A stretch of DNA of 64,000 nucleotides from G051132615 sp051132615 (GTDB lineage Bacteria; Pseudomonadota; Gammaproteobacteria; Burkholderiales; Neisseriaceae), in NCBI RefSeq assembly GCF_051132615.1, contig NZ_CP152375.1:3100001-3164000 (forward strand). The letters are read 5' to 3'. Of the stretch, positions 16,637 to 26,444 are shown piece after piece. The first letter of the stretch is position 1; each line of letters starts with the position of its first letter. The notes beneath the pieces were generated by a model. That model was given only the letters and a program-made list of their open reading frames with translations, was not told the origin of the DNA and did no database searches. The translations under genes and the position numbers were made by a program.

Positions 16637-17180
16637 AAAAACACTTATGGGCTTATTAAGTATATTTACCTGCTCAATGGCTTTTGCCAGCAATGTGTTC
16701 ATCAGTTGTTCAGCTAACGTCAACCATGATTATCTACAAGTACGTTTAACCTTACGTAACTTCAATGTCACTGCAAAAAAAGATCAGGCTCAATTCGATT
16801 TATGCTTAACCAAAAACACCCAAACTCAATGGCGCTCTGTATCTGTATCGCCTTATATGGGCTATGGTTACTATCCAAGGTTTCATGGACATCATCATTA
16901 CAATTATGGCTTTGCTTTTGACCCTTTTTATGACATGTATTCATATCCACAAAGTTATGAAATCAATACCCTTCAATTGACTTTAAAAAACCAGCAAGGT
17001 CAAACTGTCTGGCAAGAAGAAAAAGCAATTGGTCGAAATCTTGATGACACCATAAGAGAATTAATTAATCATATTCCTTTAGAACTGGCACAAAATAAAA
17101 AACCACTTGATTATTCATTACAAGACTTTCAAAAAAGCTATGTCACACCAGAAGAATTCGAAAAAATAAGGTTATATTGA
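16623..17180 (+). CDS. Small exported protein, DUF4136-like
   Basis: 185 residues with a signal peptide (MGIIKKTLMGLLSIFTCSMA, cleavage near FAS). A beta-rich mature part (NVFISCSANVNHDYLQVRLT, LQLTLKNQQGQTVWQEEKA) ends in an amphipathic stretch DDTIRELINHIPLELAQ, an arrangement like DUF4136 envelope proteins. In the middle is a Tyr/His/Phe-rich insert (MGYGYYPRFHGHHHYNYGF) that is probably flexible and could bind metal. It overlaps cca at its start by 14 bases and glnD at its end (TGATG), so it is translationally coupled to both. The function is unknown. Confidence 0.75.
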   Translation: MGIIKKTLMGLLSIFTCSMAFASNVFISCSANVNHDYLQVRLTLRNFNVTAKKDQAQFDLCLTKNTQTQWRSVSVSPYMGYGYYPRFHGHHHYNYGFAFDPFYDMYSYPQSYEINTLQLTLKNQQGQTVWQEEKAIGRNLDDTIRELINHIPLELAQNKKPLDYSLQDFQKSYVTPEEFEKIRLY

Positions 17181-19729
17181 TGGTCAACACTCAAGATATT
17201 AGCCATTATTATCAAAATCAATTTGCCATTCTTGTCCAACAATATCGGCAAAAACCACACCCACACCAGTTTTTAAAACAACATACTGATCTGGTAAAAG
17301 ACGTTTTAACACAGATTTGGCAATTATACGTGGGTGCCTTCCCTCATTTAACCTTAATTGCCACAGGAGGGTTTGGCCGTGCTGAACTGTACCCCTATTC
17401 TGATTTAGATTTAGCCATCATTAGCTTACACGAGCTAACAGCAGATGAAGAGCAAGCAGCCAGCACTTTTATTCAAGCTTTATGGGATATGCGTTTTTCC
17501 CCTGCTCCGAAAATAGGCAGTTGTACCCAATTATTAGAATCTGCACAAAATGATTTAGAAGCGGATACAGCTTTTTTAGAAAGCAGTTTCATCACTGGCA
17601 ATCGATCTTTATTTCATGTTTTTTTAGAACAATTGGCGTATCAACGCAATGTAGTGGCATTTTGTGAAGGAAAAATTCTAGAACAAGAGCAACGCCACTT
17701 TAAACAACAAAGTAGTGGCACACAATTAGAACCTAATATTAAAACTTGCCCAGGCGGACTAAGAGATATTCATACCATTATCTGGATTGCCAAAGCGCAA
17801 GGGTTGAGTATTGATTTGGATAATCTGGTTAGTCGTAAAATTTTAACTAAAGATGAAGCCCGATTATTATTACATAGCCATAAACAACTGGCCAGATTGC
17901 GCATTGATTTACACTTAGAAACAAGTCGTGCAGAAGAACATTTTATTTTTGATTTGCAAACTCAAATTGCCACAATCTGGGGCTTTAAAAATGAACCCAA
18001 ACGTTTAGGTTGTGAACAACTGATGCAAGCGTTTTTCCGTGCAACCAAAACCATTAAGCAACTCAATCAGATATTGGTTCCTGTCTTTCGTAGCCGTTTA
18101 TACTCTCCCTTTCCTCGGGTAGTTACTGAATTAGATGAATATTTTTATCAAGTTGGCCACCTTTTGGCAGTTAAAGACCTATCTTTATTCGATCAGCATC
18201 CTCATTTTATTTTTAAAGCATTTGAGCACATTCAAACCAATAAAAATTTAACGGGATTTGCCCCCAGATGTTTGAGGGCATTGTGGCATGCGCGCCGTAA
18301 AATCAACCTCCATTTTCAGGAAGACCCAGAAAATCGTAAACGATTTATTCAATTTTTTATTCATGGTCAAGGATTAACTCATACCCTGCGCATGCTCAAT
18401 TTATACGATATATTGGGTCGTTATTTACCTGCTTTTGGTAAAATAGTTGGGTTAATGCAATTTGATTTATTTCATATTTATCCAGTTGATGACCATATTT
18501 TAATGGTTGTACGTAATTTAAGAAGACTGACAATGGATATGTACAGTCATGAATTACCACAGCTATCAGCTTTAATGCAAAACTTTCATCAAAAACACAT
18601 TTTATATCTTGCCGCTTTATTTCATGATATTGCAAAAGGTCGAGAAGGTGATCATGCAAACGAAGGAATAACAGATGCGAAAAACTTTGCTTTAGCACAC
18701 TTTTTAAATCAAGAAGAAACAGAACTACTCACTTGGTTGGTTCAAGCACATCTGGTCATGTCACAAACCGCTCAAAAAGAAGACATTCAAGATCCAGAAG
18801 TCATTAAACGTTTTTGCCAGACAGTACAAACCCAAACTCGCTTAACTGCTTTATATCTATTAACGTGCGCCGATATGCGTGGAACCAATCCTAAAATTTG
18901 GAATAGCTGGAAAGCCAGTTTGTTGGCCAATTTATTTCAATCAGCGTCAAACTTACTTAAATCCCAACACAGTGCAAATACGCAGCTTGCACCACAAACA
19001 TTAAAAGAAAATATTACTGAAACCTTAAAGCAGCAAGGCTATTCTGAGGCTGAGCAGCAGACACTTTGGCAAACTTTGGGTGATACTTATTTTATTCGAC
19101 ACCCAAAAAATGATATTTTATGGCATGCACGTCATTTAATGGGTCAAGAACAACAAACCTTAATTGCCTCTCGCATTTTAGAAGGCAGTCAAACCATTCA
19201 AGTAATGGTTTACACCCCTGATAAACCGCGTACCTTTGCCAAACTTTGTCAGTTTTTTGATGCTCAATCATTGGATATTCTAGATGCTCGTGTCTTTACC
19301 AGTATGGACGATTTTGTTTTGGATACTTTTACCTTGCAAGACCTCAATAAAAGCCAAACAGAACTGTCTTACTTAAGTGAGCAAATTACCCAACAATTAC
19401 ATGATTTTTTAGAATATAACCATAAAATTAGCCTGCCACAACAAAAGACCAGCAGGCGTTTACGTTATTTTCCCATTATCCCAAGCATTACACTGATTCC
19501 TGAAGAAGAACCATATTTTTTCCATTTAGAAGTCATTGCAGGTGATTTACCTGGTGCACTCAATAAAATTGCTCATTTATTTTCTGAATTTAGAGTCAGG
19601 TTATATTACGCAAAAATCATTACCTTAGGCGATCGCTTAGAAGACAGTTTTTTAATTCACTGCCCACAATTAAGTGAAACCAAAACCCAATTGGCATTCA
19701 AAAAACAATTGTATGATATTTTTGTATAA
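17180..19729 (+). CDS. glnD: Bifunctional uridylyltransferase/uridylyl-removing enzyme
   Basis: 849 residues from the ATG at 17180, which overlaps the preceding stop (TGATG); the TTG just before it is less likely. The nucleotidyltransferase domain shows GGFGRAELYPYSDLDLAI (about 66-83), with the catalytic Asp pair. NIKTCPGGLRDIHTIIWIAK is a GlnD signature. The HD domain has LYLAALFHDIAKGREGDH (about 477-494). Two ACT domains follow (VMVYTPDKPRTFAKLCQFFD at about 680, and LEVIAGDLPGALNKIAHLF at about 780). GlnD uridylylates and deuridylylates PII proteins according to glutamine level and so controls nitrogen assimilation. It ends 12 bases before a convergent gene. Confidence 0.96.
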   Translation: MVNTQDISHYYQNQFAILVQQYRQKPHPHQFLKQHTDLVKDVLTQIWQLYVGAFPHLTLIATGGFGRAELYPYSDLDLAIISLHELTADEEQAASTFIQALWDMRFSPAPKIGSCTQLLESAQNDLEADTAFLESSFITGNRSLFHVFLEQLAYQRNVVAFCEGKILEQEQRHFKQQSSGTQLEPNIKTCPGGLRDIHTIIWIAKAQGLSIDLDNLVSRKILTKDEARLLLHSHKQLARLRIDLHLETSRAEEHFIFDLQTQIATIWGFKNEPKRLGCEQLMQAFFRATKTIKQLNQILVPVFRSRLYSPFPRVVTELDEYFYQVGHLLAVKDLSLFDQHPHFIFKAFEHIQTNKNLTGFAPRCLRALWHARRKINLHFQEDPENRKRFIQFFIHGQGLTHTLRMLNLYDILGRYLPAFGKIVGLMQFDLFHIYPVDDHILMVVRNLRRLTMDMYSHELPQLSALMQNFHQKHILYLAALFHDIAKGREGDHANEGITDAKNFALAHFLNQEETELLTWLVQAHLVMSQTAQKEDIQDPEVIKRFCQTVQTQTRLTALYLLTCADMRGTNPKIWNSWKASLLANLFQSASNLLKSQHSANTQLAPQTLKENITETLKQQGYSEAEQQTLWQTLGDTYFIRHPKNDILWHARHLMGQEQQTLIASRILEGSQTIQVMVYTPDKPRTFAKLCQFFDAQSLDILDARVFTSMDDFVLDTFTLQDLNKSQTELSYLSEQITQQLHDFLEYNHKISLPQQKTSRRLRYFPIIPSITLIPEEEPYFFHLEVIAGDLPGALNKIAHLFSEFRVRLYYAKIITLGDRLEDSFLIHCPQLSETKTQLAFKKQLYDIFV

Positions 19730-19741
19730 ATACAGCGTAAA

Positions 19742-20476
19742 CTATTTTTTTTGAGCACTGACCAACAAAAACATCGGGCGACGCAATTCATCTTGATATT
19801 CTGGGTATTTTTTTAGTAACTGAGGATCAGGTTGTGGTTCAATTAACCCTGTTAGCTGAAACCCTTTTTGTAATAAGGTTTGAATATAAGTGGTTAAGCT
19901 TTTATGATATTTTGATACTTCTTTCCCAAGAAAACGAGATTGACGTTTACCCTCGCTAAAATATTGGTCAACTGGCCAATGCAAAACCTTATTTTGTTCT
20001 GAGTAATGCCAATCTTGTTGACCTTGCGCTGTAAAAATTGGATGCTCTACTGAAAAAACAAAATCGCCCCCACTAACAAGGCAAGAAGAAACTTTAGTGC
20101 ACACATCAACAAAAGATTCGATGTAATGAAAAGCCAAGGAACTGATCACCACATCAAATGAATTTTCAGGGAAAGATAAATCTTCTATGGCTAATTGTTG
20201 GTATGTTACATTGCTAAAGCGATTTTTTTCATTGGCTTGTTCAAGCATTTTTTGTGAAATATCGGTGCCAACAACCAACGAAGCCCCTTGCTCAGCAGCA
20301 TATTGACAATGCCAACCAAAACCACAGCCTAAATCAAGGACTCTTTTGTTTTTAAGTTCTGGAAACAATGTCCTAAAAGCATACCATTCCCCAGCTTCAG
20401 CCAATCCACCAACAGATCTGGCCATTTTGCTGTACTGTTCGAAAAACTCGGGGTTATCGTATTTATTTTCTTTCAT
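19742..20476 (-). CDS. Class I SAM-dependent methyltransferase
   Basis: About 244 residues from the ATG at 20476, which has GGGAGCAGG upstream; a TTG at 20509 would add 11 residues without a ribosome site. Motif I is VLDLGCGFGWHCQYAAEQGA, followed by VVGTDISQKML and the motif IV region FDVVISSLAFHYIE, all typical of the Methyltransf_11 fold. The sequence resembles uncharacterised methyltransferases of the UbiE/BioC type, with no substrate clue. The gene is convergent with glnD, only 12 bases apart, and I see no terminator between them. Confidence 0.88.
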   Translation of the reverse strand: MKENKYDNPEFFEQYSKMARSVGGLAEAGEWYAFRTLFPELKNKRVLDLGCGFGWHCQYAAEQGASLVVGTDISQKMLEQANEKNRFSNVTYQQLAIEDLSFPENSFDVVISSLAFHYIESFVDVCTKVSSCLVSGGDFVFSVEHPIFTAQGQQDWHYSEQNKVLHWPVDQYFSEGKRQSRFLGKEVSKYHKSLTTYIQTLLQKGFQLTGLIEPQPDPQLLKKYPEYQDELRRPMFLLVSAQKK

Positions 20477-20709
20477 GACCTGCTCCCAAAATGAATGAAT
20501 GCTAGACAAAGTGAACTATTCTATCTTTTTATCTAAGCATAAAGGCTATCTTAGCCAATCGAAATAAGCAATAAAAGATTATGTTAAGAGAAATGAAAAA
20601 TAAAGGGAGTATTTCAATTTTATTCAATATAAATTAAAAAACATTATGCATATAAAAAAATAGACCTTTAATAATAAAAAGTAGTGTTTCAATATCACCA
20701 TTAAAATAG

Positions 20710-20740
20710 AAAGGGAGAACATTGTATCTGTTCTCCCTTT
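20710..20740 (-). terminator. Terminator of pilY1
   Basis: AAAGGGAGAACA pairs perfectly with TGTTCTCCCTTT over 12 bases around a seven-base loop. It lies eight bases after the pilY1 stop codon on the minus strand and is followed by a weak T-rich tail. The remaining spacer (20510-20709) is AT-rich without a gene. Confidence 0.75.
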
Positions 20741-20747
20741 ACCTACC

Positions 20748-23700
20748 TTAAGCAATCGTTCGCCAGCTAATTCGCCTTGACACAGATGAAGGACACTTTA
20801 CCTCAATAAATTCATTACCTTCCCCTGTTGAAATAACCAAAACGCTGCCATTCTCACATTGCTTTGCCCCTTCTTCTGCCTGTTTCCCATAAGCACGCTC
20901 AACCCCCGTATTATTCGTGGCACCATATGCGCTTCTGTTATTATTATTTGAGGACAACAAAGTCATTCTGCCCATTAAAGTATTGTATTTTTTTCCTGAA
21001 ACAATTTCCCCATTTGAATTACTCAGTAAACCGAGCTGAGCAGTATTTCTTTTTGGGGTTCCGCCATCTATGGCTCTGAGCTGTAATAAGCTACTATTTG
21101 AACTTGACGAAGCCCCGAAACATTTAATATTGCTGTTAGGGCCAACATTTGCTAAACCTGAATAACCAATGGTGCTAACAGTTAATGTTCCCGCTATAAT
21201 TTCAGAATCATAAATCACACGTGATCCATCGGGGCTATTTAAGTCTACAAACCAACCTTTTTGTGTCTCTGTACGAAGGTTATTCGAATTAATCAAATAC
21301 ACTTCACCATTTGTTTTATCTTCTTGCTCAGATAGACTTTGTTTTAAAAATTTACTGTTATCGTTTCTATCTGCATAAGTTAAAGGTGTAGGATCTAAAT
21401 CACTGATATCATCATAAATACCATAAACACTTTGAATATCTGTTGACTCTAAATCCTGTTGGAAAATACCACTTCCTGTCCCAAATAAAACAACGACTGT
21501 GTGTCCATTTACATATAAAGAAGGTTTTGTCGTAATAGGCTGTGAAGGGTCACCCTTATAAATAAGTTTCGCTGTCCATTCTGAAGAATCTTTTCCCCTA
21601 AAATCATAACGATAAAGATTACCCTTTGAATCTCCAGCATAAACTAAATCAATCACATCTGAGTTATGCAAAGCAATAGGCGCTGGTGTAGACAAAGCAG
21701 CGTTCCCAACCTGAGCATCGGGCTGTAATGTTGCAAGCACAGTACCAGGTTTATCTGTGGCTGCAATAGACCCCGTTCTACGTACATTGATACCTAGAGT
21801 ATCCAGAACATAAAGTGTCGGTTTTTCTTCCAAACTTTGGTAACCATTGGCCAGAAAAGTAGCTTGTCTGACATCATCATCTATTAAAGGAAGCTGGTCT
21901 TTGTCACGTTTTAGAGCCAAGCGATCAACCATTGGGGTACTGATGGTGTAACCAATTTTTTCAGTACCAGTATAGGCATTACCAAATTTTTCATTACTGG
22001 TATCCCATAAAGGTACAGTATCTTTCCATTTCTTATGGGCATTTTGATCTGCCGTTGTATTTGATGCAGAGTTACCCCTGTCTACATCTATCCCAACAAA
22101 TGCTCCGGTAGCTTCATTAGTGCCCCCAATATTTAAAGCATACGCCGCTTTACCACCTTCTCCCAATGCTCCAACAACAAAAGTATGTCCATTAACAGTT
22201 GTTCTATCCGTCATGCCACCGTTCAAAAATGCCATTCGGGGTACATCAGAACCATAACCAGGGGCTGCTCTAAAAACAAGATCTTGAATTAAGGTTTGGC
22301 CACCTTCTCGTTGAGCCGAACCAGGAATATAAGCAAATTTTTCAGAATAAGGGCGATTTGCATAATAGTTACCTAACCCCATGGTTGCCGCAGTATAAAT
22401 TCTGACCTGGCCATCATTTGAAGGAACCACCATAAATTTAGGTAGGTCGATCCTACCCCAACCAGACATATCTGTTCTTGAAATGGTATAACCTGTCAAC
22501 TTAATTGGTGAGTCGATAATCTCCCCTAAGTGGCGTTTCATTGCATCATTTGTTATCCCACTGTCAACAACTGTCGAGCGTTGACGAAACCCTGTATTGG
22601 CATCACAACAAGGGCTTTCCCACCCCGTTAACCAATTTATATAACCTTGATCTTTACGCCATTTGGTTGTATCTTTACTGATATCAATACCTAAAGCACC
22701 AAGGTTGAATTTATTGTTCATCTCAATATCGCGTTTGGTGTAATCAGATAAACGATAACGATGTAAATCTATTAATCCACCTTCTTCTGAAGAATCACTT
22801 AATACAGCTGTACGATAAGTTTCATGTGATGAAATTGGGTATTTAATAATTGCCTTGCCTTGATTATCTGTAATAGGTTGCAATGTTTTACTATTCAAAA
22901 GCGTCATTTCTAATTCAGAAGACCATTTATCTGGATCTAACTTAGGTGTAACAATCACGACATTATTACCAGAAGCTGAATTAATTGGTCCACCAATACC
23001 TGATTGATTTGGCGTATATTTCGGTGGTTGATATTGTAGCTTTCCCAAAATTCTGGTTAAAGCTTCAGCCAATTTAGAAGCTGTTGTTGCTGCTTCATAA
23101 AAGCCATTACCATAAGTAGCCAAATTAGCTAACGAAGTCGAATTGGCATACATGCCAACAGCAGAAGTACGGATATTTTGTACAGGAAAGAATGAGTCAT
23201 CAAAACTAACACCTTCAAGATCATTGCCACCTTGCTTATAGTCATAATTAGAAGCAAACTGTACGATATTAGCGTTGTAACCATTCACATTGATTTTATT
23301 CTCAGGATCTACATTGTTTTGTGCAATACCATCACCAGATTCACCATCGGTAATGGCCAAAACAAAATTTTGCTGACAACGATATTGCATGACATTATCG
23401 CCGATACCCTGAAAACCATTGGTGCCCCCCATATAATTATAAATGGTACGCAAACTTGCGTATAACGGGGTACCACCTGTTGGTGTGAGTTTATCAACAT
23501 TCTCCAACAAATCATTAATATGGGCATCTGTTGTATCTTTAATATATACTGTAATAGCGCCATTGGGGCGTGAATAATTATTATTGTAATAAGTCAGTGC
23601 AACCCCTGCTCCTTTAACTTCTTTATCCTTTGTTGTCTGGTTATTCATAAAAGCCAATCCCCAGCGGAAATGTTCTTTATTTTGTTTCATAACCAAAGTT

Positions 23701-23951
23701 GCGACTTCTTTTGCCACCTCATCGCGGCGGCGGTAAGTACCATCTTCCTGCCTATCTGTGGCACTCATACTTGCAGAATTATCAAGCAACATCATTAAAT
23801 TTGGTTTTGTTTTGTTGATTTGCCTCGTTTGCATATATAGTGGTAAATTTGGAAATAGATCTGCAGCTAATGTAACAGGTGAATGACCAGCCACAATAGC
23901 GCAAAAAACCCCGAAAGTGATTATTTTAATAGGAAAAGCAGGTATATTCAT
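20748..23951 (-). CDS. pilY1: PilY1/PilC-family type IV pilus tip adhesin
   Basis: About 1067 residues from the ATG at 23951 (a TTG at 23969 is also in frame). N-terminal signal (FPIKIITFGVFCAIVAG), then a von Willebrand A-like domain (about 55-315) with the MIDAS motif LMMLLDNSASMSAT and the later LAITDGESGDG. The C-terminal half (about 500-960) is the PilY1-type beta-propeller, with TAATMGLGNYYANRPYSEKF, VYAGDSKGNLYRYDFRGKD and VVLFGTGSGIFQQDLES. PilY1/PilC sits at the pilus tip and controls extension, adhesion and surface sensing. No minor pilin genes (fimU, pilV, pilW, pilX, pilE) are adjacent, so this is a stand-alone copy like PilC in Neisseria. Confidence 0.92.
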   Translation of the reverse strand: MNIPAFPIKIITFGVFCAIVAGHSPVTLAADLFPNLPLYMQTRQINKTKPNLMMLLDNSASMSATDRQEDGTYRRRDEVAKEVATLVMKQNKEHFRWGLAFMNNQTTKDKEVKGAGVALTYYNNNYSRPNGAITVYIKDTTDAHINDLLENVDKLTPTGGTPLYASLRTIYNYMGGTNGFQGIGDNVMQYRCQQNFVLAITDGESGDGIAQNNVDPENKINVNGYNANIVQFASNYDYKQGGNDLEGVSFDDSFFPVQNIRTSAVGMYANSTSLANLATYGNGFYEAATTASKLAEALTRILGKLQYQPPKYTPNQSGIGGPINSASGNNVVIVTPKLDPDKWSSELEMTLLNSKTLQPITDNQGKAIIKYPISSHETYRTAVLSDSSEEGGLIDLHRYRLSDYTKRDIEMNNKFNLGALGIDISKDTTKWRKDQGYINWLTGWESPCCDANTGFRQRSTVVDSGITNDAMKRHLGEIIDSPIKLTGYTISRTDMSGWGRIDLPKFMVVPSNDGQVRIYTAATMGLGNYYANRPYSEKFAYIPGSAQREGGQTLIQDLVFRAAPGYGSDVPRMAFLNGGMTDRTTVNGHTFVVGALGEGGKAAYALNIGGTNEATGAFVGIDVDRGNSASNTTADQNAHKKWKDTVPLWDTSNEKFGNAYTGTEKIGYTISTPMVDRLALKRDKDQLPLIDDDVRQATFLANGYQSLEEKPTLYVLDTLGINVRRTGSIAATDKPGTVLATLQPDAQVGNAALSTPAPIALHNSDVIDLVYAGDSKGNLYRYDFRGKDSSEWTAKLIYKGDPSQPITTKPSLYVNGHTVVVLFGTGSGIFQQDLESTDIQSVYGIYDDISDLDPTPLTYADRNDNSKFLKQSLSEQEDKTNGEVYLINSNNLRTETQKGWFVDLNSPDGSRVIYDSEIIAGTLTVSTIGYSGLANVGPNSNIKCFGASSSSNSSLLQLRAIDGGTPKRNTAQLGLLSNSNGEIVSGKKYNTLMGRMTLLSSNNNNRSAYGATNNTGVERAYGKQAEEGAKQCENGSVLVISTGEGNEFIEVKCPSSVSRRISWRTIA

Positions 23952-24056
23952 AAAAACGATTCTATACAATGTATTGATAAAAAATTTTTATAAATATATA
24001 ATATCTAAAGGCAATAAATAAAATATTATATAGTAGTGAATTATGTTTTAAAGTAG

Positions 24057-24078
24057 CAATAGAGCAATTGCTCTATTG
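24057..24078. promoter_or_regulatory. Perfect 22-bp palindrome upstream of pilY1
   Basis: The half-site CAATAGAGCAA is followed directly by its exact complement. It lies 106 bases upstream of the pilY1 start and about 190 bases after the LysR gene stop, with no T run after it, so it is a better operator or cruciform candidate than a terminator. The surrounding 23952-24264 is otherwise AT-rich with no gene. Confidence 0.5.
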
Positions 24079-24264
24079 TTTAAGAAAAATGATAAATATA
24101 CCGTCAAACTTAATTAATTTATCATTTGATTAAAATGTCTTACTCGTCTTTGTTTTAAAAAATACTCCATGTAACCAAAATAACAAGAAATCATCTTAAG
24201 AAATAAAATCCTCTTAAAAATTTCTTTATATTTATAGTCATTTATCTTAATCCTGAAGATGCAA

Positions 24265-25188
24265 CTATTTCACACAAGTTTCCCACATCAAATTACGAAG
24301 CCATTGTTGTATCGGGTCTCGGTGAGAACGTTCATGCCATGCCATAATTTTGGTGTAACCCTGGATGTCTATTGGTGGTTCTATTATTGCTAAATGATCG
24401 AAATCTCTGGTGATACGCTCAGGTGCAACAGCAATAAAATCACTTTTTTGTAAAATACTGGGTAACAATAAAAAGCTGGTAACAGACAATGATACATTTC
24501 TGCTTCGACCAATTTTGGTCAACGCTTCATCAGTTACACCTGCAAATTGCCCACCATTATGAGAAACCAAGATATGCTCTAAAGAACAAAATGTATCAAG
24601 TGTTAATTTGCCTGATTTTGCTGCAGGGTGGTCTTGACGCATCACACAGACATACCGTTCCTGATAAAAAATTCGACTGTGTAAAGAAAGTGGAGAATTA
24701 TCCGAAGAAGTTAAAATCAGATCCAACTCCCCCCTTTCTAACATTAATTGTATATCAACCTTATGATAAGAAAGAAATGCCACTTTAACGTGTGGCGCAA
24801 TTTTTTTTAATGCCAACACAAAAGGTACGCCAATAGCTGACATATCATTATCATTTGCAGCTACATTGAATGTCGTGTGCAGTTGCTCAGGATTCACTTG
24901 GATAGGTTGTACCAAATCATTAATATCAGCCAAAATTTGTTTCACGGGGCCAGCCAATGCTAAAGCACGATCTGTAGGGACCATGCCATGTGGCACACGA
25001 ATAAATAAAGGGTCATTAAATTTATAACGTAAACGGTTAAGCATACTGCTTACGGCTGGCTGTGTAAGAGACAACTTAAGGGCTGCTCTGGTGACATTAC
25101 GTTCATCTAACAACGCATCCAGTGCTTTAAGTAAATTAAGGTCTAGAGATTGGATATCATTCAAATTTATATCACTTATATTAATCAT
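24265..25188 (-). CDS. LysR-family transcriptional regulator
   Basis: 307 residues. The helix-turn-helix domain at about 14-72 reads LDLNLLKALDALLDERNVTR, then AALKLSLTQPAVSSMLNRL and FNDPLFIRVPHGM, which is LysR-type. The substrate-binding domain follows (about 100-300). It is divergent from an old-yellow-enzyme gene with 71 bases between the start codons, the classic arrangement in which LysR activates its neighbour. The shared intergenic region contains an inverted repeat. The inducer is probably an electrophile or the enzyme's substrate, but that is inferred from the neighbour only. Confidence 0.92.
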   Translation of the reverse strand: MINISDINLNDIQSLDLNLLKALDALLDERNVTRAALKLSLTQPAVSSMLNRLRYKFNDPLFIRVPHGMVPTDRALALAGPVKQILADINDLVQPIQVNPEQLHTTFNVAANDNDMSAIGVPFVLALKKIAPHVKVAFLSYHKVDIQLMLERGELDLILTSSDNSPLSLHSRIFYQERYVCVMRQDHPAAKSGKLTLDTFCSLEHILVSHNGGQFAGVTDEALTKIGRSRNVSLSVTSFLLLPSILQKSDFIAVAPERITRDFDHLAIIEPPIDIQGYTKIMAWHERSHRDPIQQWLRNLMWETCVK

Positions 25189-25214
25189 TTATTAGATTTA
25201 TAACACTTTTCATT

Positions 25215-25247
25215 TTATGATACAAGATATCGAAAACACAATCATAA
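25215..25247. promoter_or_regulatory. Candidate LysR binding region between the divergent genes
   Basis: TTATGAT (25215-25221) and ATCATAA (25241-25247) are inverted arms separated by 19 bases, with GATATC in the middle. It occupies the centre of the 71-base divergent promoter region. The second arm merges with the AAGGA ribosome site of the oxidoreductase gene. Confidence 0.4.
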
Positions 25248-25259
25248 GGAAAAATTCAC

Positions 25260-26330
25260 ATGGCTAAATTACGCTACCTCAATACACCATTTACCATAAA
25301 AAACTTATCACTCAAAAACCGTATTGTTATGCCACCTATGTGCCAATACCAAGCAACTGATGGTATCCCGAATGACTGGCATTTTGTACATTATGTATCG
25401 CGTGCTGTAGGGGGTGTCGGTCTCATTATTGTAGAAATGACCAATATTGCACCCAATGGGCGTATTTCGCCAAACTGTTTAGGGCTATGGAATGATACCC
25501 AAAGAGATGCATTTAAACGAATTGTCGATGCTGTTCATGCACAAGGAGGGAAAATTGGCATTCAAATTGCTCATGCTGGTCGAAAAGCATTAGGTACGGA
25601 TGATGTGGTGTCATCATCGGCGACGATTTATGATGGCACGCCTGATGCAGGAGAAGGTAAATGGGGATACAAAACAGCCAGAGAATTAAGCAAGGAAGAC
25701 ATCGCCCAACTCATACAAGCATTTCAAAATGCTGTAAAGCGTGCGGTTGAAGCAGGGTTTGATGCCATAGAACTTCATGGTGCACATGGTTATTTAATAC
25801 ACCAGTTTTATTCACCAAAAATGAATCAACGCACAGATGAATATGGTAAAGATAAAACACTCTTTGGCGAACAAGTCATTAAAGCAGTCAAAGAAGTGAT
25901 GCCCGTTGACATGCCATTATTCATACGCATATCGGCGCAAGAATATGGAGAAAACGGCTTTGATTTAGCTTATGGATGTAAAGTAGCAAAATGCTTTGCT
26001 GATGCTGGAGTGGATATGATTCATGTCAGTGGTGGTGGAGATGGCCAGCTTGACTCTAAACATACACCGGTGTTTCATGCAGGTTATCAGGTCTACTTAG
26101 CTCAAGCCGTCAAACAAGCGACAAGCTTACCTGTTATTGCAGTAGGTATGCTCGAAGAGCCTCAAGTAGCAGATTATGTACTTGCCACTGGCAGTGCTGA
26201 CTTGGTTGCCATTGGTCGTGGGCTTTTACGTGATCCTTATTGGCTTTTAAATAGTCAATACAATCAAAAAGCAACCGATAGTGCTGAAATACAGTTTGTG
26301 CCTAAATCGTATCAAGGCAGCTTTTTGTAA
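25260..26330 (+). CDS. Old yellow enzyme family NADH:flavin oxidoreductase (YqjM-like)
   Basis: 356 residues forming an FMN-binding TIM barrel. RIVMPPMCQYQATDGIPNDW places Cys28 at the position of the redox-tuning Cys of YqjM-type (class III) enzymes. IQIAHAGRKA, ELHGAHGYLIHQFYSPKMNQ and RTDEYG supply the substrate His pair and FMN contacts; VAIGRGLLRDPYW binds the phosphate near the C-terminus. These enzymes reduce activated C=C bonds of enals, enones or nitro compounds using NAD(P)H. The ribosome site is AAGGA seven bases or so before the ATG. It is probably activated by the divergent LysR regulator, and a bidirectional terminator follows. Confidence 0.93.
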   Translation: MAKLRYLNTPFTIKNLSLKNRIVMPPMCQYQATDGIPNDWHFVHYVSRAVGGVGLIIVEMTNIAPNGRISPNCLGLWNDTQRDAFKRIVDAVHAQGGKIGIQIAHAGRKALGTDDVVSSSATIYDGTPDAGEGKWGYKTARELSKEDIAQLIQAFQNAVKRAVEAGFDAIELHGAHGYLIHQFYSPKMNQRTDEYGKDKTLFGEQVIKAVKEVMPVDMPLFIRISAQEYGENGFDLAYGCKVAKCFADAGVDMIHVSGGGDGQLDSKHTPVFHAGYQVYLAQAVKQATSLPVIAVGMLEEPQVADYVLATGSADLVAIGRGLLRDPYWLLNSQYNQKATDSAEIQFVPKSYQGSFL

Positions 26331-26375
26331 AACAATAAAAAGCCTTCAAAACTATAACTCATTCATTCAGTAAAA

Positions 26376-26412
26376 AATAAACCTCTATAATTTAATATTA
26401 TAGAGGTTTATT
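26376..26412. terminator. Bidirectional terminator between convergent genes
   Basis: AATAAACCTCTATAAT pairs with ATTATAGAGGTTTATT around a short loop. It lies between the oxidoreductase stop (26330, plus) and the stop of the OB-fold-like gene (26445, minus). Confidence 0.8.
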
Positions 26413-26444
26413 CGAACGAACAATTGTATCCATCACATCATATT

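Noticed and set aside
20748..23951. Complete type IV pilus minor-pilin operon
   Set aside because: Only the PilY1-like gene is present; the neighbours are a methyltransferase and a LysR regulator.
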